51,413 bases of DNA from Bacteroidia bacterium. GTDB lineage: Bacteria > Bacteroidota > Bacteroidia > Bacteroidales > Dysgonomonadaceae. Under the pieces are notes generated by a model that was not told where the DNA came from, searched no databases, and worked only from the letters and a program-made list of their open reading frames with translations. The position numbers were made by a program, and so were the translations under genes. Positions 50,053 to 51,413 of the stretch are shown here, piece by piece. Location of the stretch: assembly GCA_030538215.1 (NCBI GenBank), contig JAUNUM010000006.1:1-51413 (forward strand), given 5' to 3'. Positions within the stretch are counted from its first letter, which is position 1; each line of letters opens with the position of its first letter.

Positions 50053-50943
50053 ATGTGGAAAGAAAAATTAATACAATATCTCCGTAATGAGAAAAATTAC
50101 TCCTCTCATACGGAGATTTCTTATTTAACAGACCTCACACAATTTCAGCAGTTTATCGAAAAAGAGTGCGGCAAATTCAATCCGGCTGAGATAGACACCG
50201 ATCTCATCAGGATATGGATTGCACAATTGGTTGAAGAAGGCATCAAACCCCGATCAGTTAATCGGAAACTTAGCACTCTAAAAACTTTCTTCAAATACCT
50301 GAATAAAATAGAAGTTATTAAAGGAAATCCTGCCGAAAACATCATAGGTCCTAAAGCACAAAAAAAACTACCCACTTTTGTCAATCACGAAAACATGACG
50401 CGAATAATCGATGACGAATTCGCCTACACAGATGATTTTGAAGGACAACGCAACCGATTTATTATAGAATTATTTTACGTAACCGGTATACGAAAATCGG
50501 AGCTCATCGGATTAAAAGACTCAGACATTGATATTTACGCAAAAACACTTCGTGTTACCGGAAAAAGAAACAAACAGCGCATCATTCCCGTCTCAGATGC
50601 TATTATTCAAAAATTAAAAGATTATATACAGCTAAGAGATCGAGAAATAGAAAACAAAACATCATTTTTGTTTGTTAAGAAAAATGGAGATCCAATGTAT
50701 CCGAAAATGATTTACAACATCATCAGAAAACACCTCGACAGCATTTCCACCCTATCGAAAAAAAGTCCGCACATATTGCGACACTCTTTCGCTACCGAAA
50801 TGCTCAACAACGGCGCCGAGATAAATGCCGTGAAAGAGTTGTTGGGTCACTCAAGCTTGGCATCTACCGAAGTTTACACCCATGTAACCTTCGAAGAATT
50901 AAAAAAAGTCTATCATAACGCTCATCCCAGAGCAAAAAATTAG
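50053..50943 (+). CDS. xerC: Tyrosine recombinase XerC/XerD
   Basis: This is a site-specific tyrosine recombinase that resolves chromosome dimers. The N-terminal SAM-like core-binding domain (about 1-90) and catalytic domain (about 105-290) are intact. All catalytic residues are present: Arg147 (TGIRKSE), Lys171, His240 and Arg243 (HILRHSF), His266 (LGHSSL) and nucleophile Tyr275 (STEVYTHV). Length 296. Its conserved position between rpsU and hpf shows it is the housekeeping recombinase and not the integrase of the adjacent island. It ends 13 bases before hpf. Confidence 0.94.
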   Translation: MWKEKLIQYLRNEKNYSSHTEISYLTDLTQFQQFIEKECGKFNPAEIDTDLIRIWIAQLVEEGIKPRSVNRKLSTLKTFFKYLNKIEVIKGNPAENIIGPKAQKKLPTFVNHENMTRIIDDEFAYTDDFEGQRNRFIIELFYVTGIRKSELIGLKDSDIDIYAKTLRVTGKRNKQRIIPVSDAIIQKLKDYIQLRDREIENKTSFLFVKKNGDPMYPKMIYNIIRKHLDSISTLSKKSPHILRHSFATEMLNNGAEINAVKELLGHSSLASTEVYTHVTFEELKKVYHNAHPRAKN

Positions 50944-50949
50944 AGGAGG
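50944..50949 (+). promoter_or_regulatory. Canonical Shine-Dalgarno site of hpf
   Basis: AGGAGG seven bases before the hpf ATG, just after the xerC stop. Such strong Shine-Dalgarno sites are unusual in Bacteroidota, where most starts, including the others in this window, have none. Confidence 0.7.
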
Positions 50950-50956
50950 AAAGATT

Positions 50957-51253
50957 ATGGAATTACGTATTCAGTCTATCAATTTTGAAGCTACAGAACA
51001 ACTAAAAGCCTTTGTTGAAAAAAGAATGAAAAAAATCGAGAAGTTCAGCGACAACATCATTCAAGCAGAAGTAACTCTAAAGGTAGTTAAACCCGAGACT
51101 GCAAAGAACAAAGAAGCATCCGTAAAAATGAATTTAAAAAGCGGCGAAGCCTTTGCCAGCAAGACTGCCGACAAGTTTGAAGAAGCCATAGATTTGTGCG
51201 CCGAAGCATTAGAAAAGCAAATTATTAAAACAAAAGAAAAAAAGGAGAGATAA
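50957..51253 (+). CDS. hpf: Ribosome hibernation-promoting factor (HPF/RaiA type)
   Basis: This short cytosolic protein binds the 30S decoding region to inactivate idle ribosomes. It has the beta-alpha-beta-beta-beta-alpha fold of the S30AE family: MELRIQSINFEATEQLKAFVEKRMKKIEKF and, near the end, TADKFEEAIDLCAEALEKQIIKTKEKK. Length 98, short form. The only gene here with a canonical Shine-Dalgarno site (AGGAGG, 50944-50949). It is in the rpsU-xerC-hpf group and precedes a tRNA operon promoter. Confidence 0.93.
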   Translation: MELRIQSINFEATEQLKAFVEKRMKKIEKFSDNIIQAEVTLKVVKPETAKNKEASVKMNLKSGEAFASKTADKFEEAIDLCAEALEKQIIKTKEKKER

Positions 51254-51278
51254 TCGAAGAAAAAAACATTTGAAAGTT

Positions 51279-51308
51279 TTGGTTATCCAAAAAATATCAC
51301 TACCTTTG
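51279..51308 (+). promoter_or_regulatory. Promoter of the tRNA-Thr transcript
   Basis: TTG at 51279-51281, 19 bases, then TACCTTTG at 51301-51308 match the Bacteroidetes consensus. A hairpin (ACCGTTTCTCTC with GAGGGGAACGGT, 51311-51343) follows before the tRNA. Confidence 0.7.
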
Positions 51309-51360
51309 CGACCGTTTCTCTCTTATTTTTTGAGGGGAACGGTTAATTACAAGATAATAA

Positions 51361-51413
51361 GCCTCTTTAGCTCAGTTGGCCAGAGCACGTGATTTGTAAT
51401 CTCGGGGTCGTTG
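51361..51413 (+). tRNA. tRNA-Thr (UGU), cut by the window end
   Basis: The 5' 53 bases of a tRNA are present: acceptor strand GCCTCTT, the D-loop element TAGCTCAGTTGG and an anticodon arm with TGT (threonine) in the loop TTTGTAA. The T arm and 3' end lie beyond the window. In Bacteroidales this usually begins a tRNA-Thr/Tyr/Gly/Thr-tuf run. Confidence 0.9.

Noticed and set aside
50053-50943. The tyrosine recombinase as integrase of the adjacent island
   Set aside because: It lies outside the 19-bp repeats, in the conserved rpsU-xerC-hpf-tRNA order, and has housekeeping XerC/D length and motifs.

Overview
The window is chromosomal DNA of a member of the Bacteroidota, most likely order Bacteroidales. 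The evidence is a SusC/SusD pair, PorE and a PorD-like protein of the type IX secretion system, DUF4301, DUF4835 and DUF4369 proteins, an RND pump fused to an outer-membrane factor, and promoters of the TTG-N19-21-TAnnTTTG type. The right end carries the gene order rpsU, xerC, hpf, tRNA-Thr. Assignment below order level would be a guess.

Layout. 1-10.5 kb (+): tatC, a LytTR response regulator and its LytS-type kinase, then a secreted zinc metalloprotease and a SusC/SusD pair. This looks like a two-component-controlled protein or peptide uptake locus. 10.5-15.6 kb (-): yccF, ridA, a DUF559 gene broken by one in-frame stop and bracketed by ~90-bp direct repeats, rlmB, recN and a DUF4835 (PorD-like) protein. 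15.57-16.84 kb: an intact REP-associated tyrosine transposase (RAYT) inside a degenerate tandem array of palindromic repeats, with two RAYT remnants. 16.9-19.5 kb (-): cbpM, cbpA and an AAA_14/DUF4143 ATPase with three 33-bp-spaced repeats over its promoter. 19.6-27.7 kb (-): porE, then an adaptor and a CzcA-TolC fusion pump preceded by a DUF2141 protein. 27.9-36 kb: an M16 peptidase, two thioredoxin-like lipoprotein genes (the first frameshifted), a large symmetric AATAAGGT array and a DUF4301 protein. 36-38 kb: dnaK.

38-49.5 kb is an accessory defence island. It has a small unknown gene, an MmeI/DnmA-like DNA methyltransferase, a HEPN protein, a helicase, an 89-residue protein, a GIY-YIG-ASCH nuclease and an Mrr-like nuclease, all on +. 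A second AAA_14/DUF4143 ATPase (-) and the wreck of an Eco57I-like restriction-modification gene follow. The island is bracketed by a perfect 19-bp direct repeat made of the last 19 bases of dnaK (37949-37967 and 49466-49484), which suggests insertion at the dnaK 3' end.

49.5-51.4 kb is core genome again: rpsU, xerC, hpf and a tRNA-Thr cut by the window end.

The most notable points are: (1) the island and its dnaK-derived direct repeats; (2) the methyltransferase-HEPN-helicase-small protein-GIY-YIG/ASCH-Mrr operon, with one hairpin family after each of its first genes and a shared N-terminal motif in two products; (3) the RAYT array; (4) the operator-like repeats over the promoters of both AAA_14 ATPases. 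All assignments come from reading motifs; no database search was possible.
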